DNA of 64,000 bases from Pelecanus crispus. Its lineage: Eukaryota; Chordata; Aves; Pelecaniformes; Pelecanidae. Positions within the stretch are counted from its first letter, which is position 1. Every line of letters starts with the position of its first letter. Positions 62,331 through 64,000 of this stretch are shown here, piece after piece. Where the stretch lies: assembly GCF_030463565.1 (NCBI RefSeq), contig NC_134648.1:10519806-10583805 (forward strand), given 5' to 3'. Position numbers and translations under genes: made by a program. The notes under the pieces are model-generated. The model saw only the letters and a list, made by a program, of their open reading frames with translations. It ran no database searches and was not told the DNA's origin.

Positions 62331-64000
62331 CCCACCAGTGCAAAACCAATGTAAGAACATAAGCAGGCATGGCAGTAGCAAGATTGAAGGTTTCATTAAA
62401 AGTATGGCATTTATAAAAGCTAGGGATGTGTGCTGAAGAAGAAAACATTTAAGGAAAATTGGAGTAGTAGTGAAATAAGTGAGGTAAGTGGTCCTTTTTT
62501 CTAAGTCCTCCTTCTCTGGGTTTGCCCTGAAACAATAGCCCCAAACATTGCCCTTGTTTTCGAAGATATGCTGACTGGCAACCATTTGTTTTGATGCTGT
62601 TTAACTGGCTGATGTGCTTACCAAAGCTTTTAGATTAAAAGGTATTTTTACAAGCTCTTAGAAAAGCAGTTCCTCAGTTGCTGTGTTCCAGCATTTTACA
62701 GGAATCTTACATCTTTTTAAGTGGTTGATATACTGCATTTTGAAAGAATCAGTCTTAAAAGGCTTTTAGCCATGTCTCGTGATTTATCAGTTCTTGTATT
62801 TATAAGCAAAGTTTGTTTATATTTTTTTAAAAAACCCTGCAATTATTTATTAAGCTTTTTATATTAAAAATTAAGCTATGCTTATGTAATCTTGATGTTT
62901 CACTCAACTTGTGGTTTTTTTAACCTTGTGTCCCAATATAAGCACATCAGTCTACTTAGTAAATGGCTTATTCTGACATGTATGAAAAGATGTAGCTTTG
63001 TTTAACAAGTGTTCAGAATTTTCAAGTATTTTGCTCATGTTTGCATTCTGTACATTCCCTTTCCCAGCATCTTATCACTGAAACTGAGTCTGTCATATTA
63101 CTGTTTATAAGCATATGGAAGTACTGTGTTTTTACTCTGATTTGATGTGAAATGTTCAATCACCAATGGTTTGCAAATCGGGGGGATGAATTTCCAGTTC
63201 ATAGTGAAACGACATAGTTTAGCTTTCTTAGTAAAGCTTCCTCACACTAGCGAATGAAAACAATGTTCCTACCTAATTAAAGTTTCAAATTTTCAAAATT
63301 CTTCAAGATTTTCATGAAGGAGGGCTGAGACATTATAAGTAGGAAATGTAATCCTCAAGTGACATATGATGTGAGGGGGGAAAAAAAAAATGGTCACTAA
63401 CTGTTTACTTGTGGCTTTAAACCCAGTATTTATGTGGCCATGGCATTATATACCTACTTTACATTTGTCAGACAGGAAGGAATACAAAGATGTCTATGTT
63501 GGTTTCAAAGAGAGACAGATGCTGTATCCCCCAAAAAGGGGGGAATGCAGTTGCATCCAAACCCCTAAATGAAAATTCTCATTCCAAAGTATTGGTCAGC
63601 AGTTCTACTATCAGCAGGAGATAAATCAATGTGAAATAGCTGTACACAGTCATTAAATTCATGATCCAAAGCTATGATTACAGGATTATGTTAAATATGA
63701 AAGAATCAGAATGTGCCAGGTATATGATTTGGAGACAGAGAACGTAGAGTTGAATTCTGAGTCTGTAAAATTAAAGTGTCTTGGTCTTTTGCATTTGCAA
63801 GAGTATTCTTAACTTTCTTTCTATAAGAATCATTGCATGTATTATTCTAGACTGAAAAAAAAAAAAAAAAGGAAATAATTTTGTGATGGTAAAACAAGCT
63901 CTAGTTCAGCTTTCCTGTAGGGTGGAATTGATTGTCCTTGATGCAAACTTTCACATGTTTTTCTAGAACTCTGACTTCTATGTCATGATACTCAGGGATT

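Larger units (their letters stand above)
57335..64000 (+). other. SPON1: SPON1 intron 2 (incomplete)
   Basis: Begins GTGAGA and continues past the right edge. It contains solo LTR C, a T/A run next to it, a 24-bp tandem duplication, an ancient CR1 and an A run at 63855-63870. No SPON1 exon 3 was recognised. Confidence 0.85.

Noticed and set aside
1..64000. CRISPR arrays, operons, tRNA/rRNA genes, or a new defence-type system
   Set aside because: The DNA is vertebrate; no regularly spaced repeats, RNA gene signatures or multi-gene coding clusters were seen on either strand.

Overview
The window is bird nuclear DNA. It is AT-rich and carries CR1 LINEs, recognised by their tandem 8-bp 3' ends and reverse-transcriptase frames. 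It also holds three copies of an avian ERVL-type solo LTR and one recognisable host gene, SPON1 (F-spondin). Species cannot be fixed from the sequence alone. No bacterial, plasmid or CRISPR features are present.

Layout. 1-3570: a nested repeat cluster on the minus strand. Its backbone is a decayed, intronless retrocopy of TTC3 (the TPR-containing E3 ligase), still carrying a GC-rich leader. A young CR1 is inserted inside it and a second, older CR1 abuts its 3' side. 3575-5345: purine-rich, probably very old LINE (L3/CR1-like) remnants, with one segment present twice. 5350-49700: long AT-rich intergenic DNA with no host exon I can support. It contains a short CR1 tail (17.6 kb), a 1.09 kb young CR1 (36.2 kb), two solo LTRs (26.8 and 39.6 kb), a GC-rich possible LTR remnant (9.4 kb), several ancient-repeat traces and many T/G or A/C low-complexity tracts.

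49740-64000: the 5' end of SPON1 on the plus strand. There is a CpG-rich promoter with a C-rich (CCCCT) tract and a triplicated 20-bp GC repeat. Exon 1 (50240-50462) encodes the signal peptide and the start of the Reeler domain. Intron 1 is 6765 bp. Exon 2 (57228-57334) joins in frame to give residues 75-110. Intron 2 runs off the window and contains a solo LTR with perfect target-site duplications and an ancient, heavily diverged CR1. The remaining exons (rest of Reeler, spondin domain, thrombospondin repeats) lie beyond the right edge. In human, SPON1 lies between FAR1 and RRAS2, so the left 50 kb is probably the FAR1-SPON1 intergenic interval.

I did not find a new molecular system. The most informative observation is the TTC3 retropseudogene split by CR1, including a 431-codon open frame that runs from TTC3-derived codons into the CR1 reverse transcriptase.
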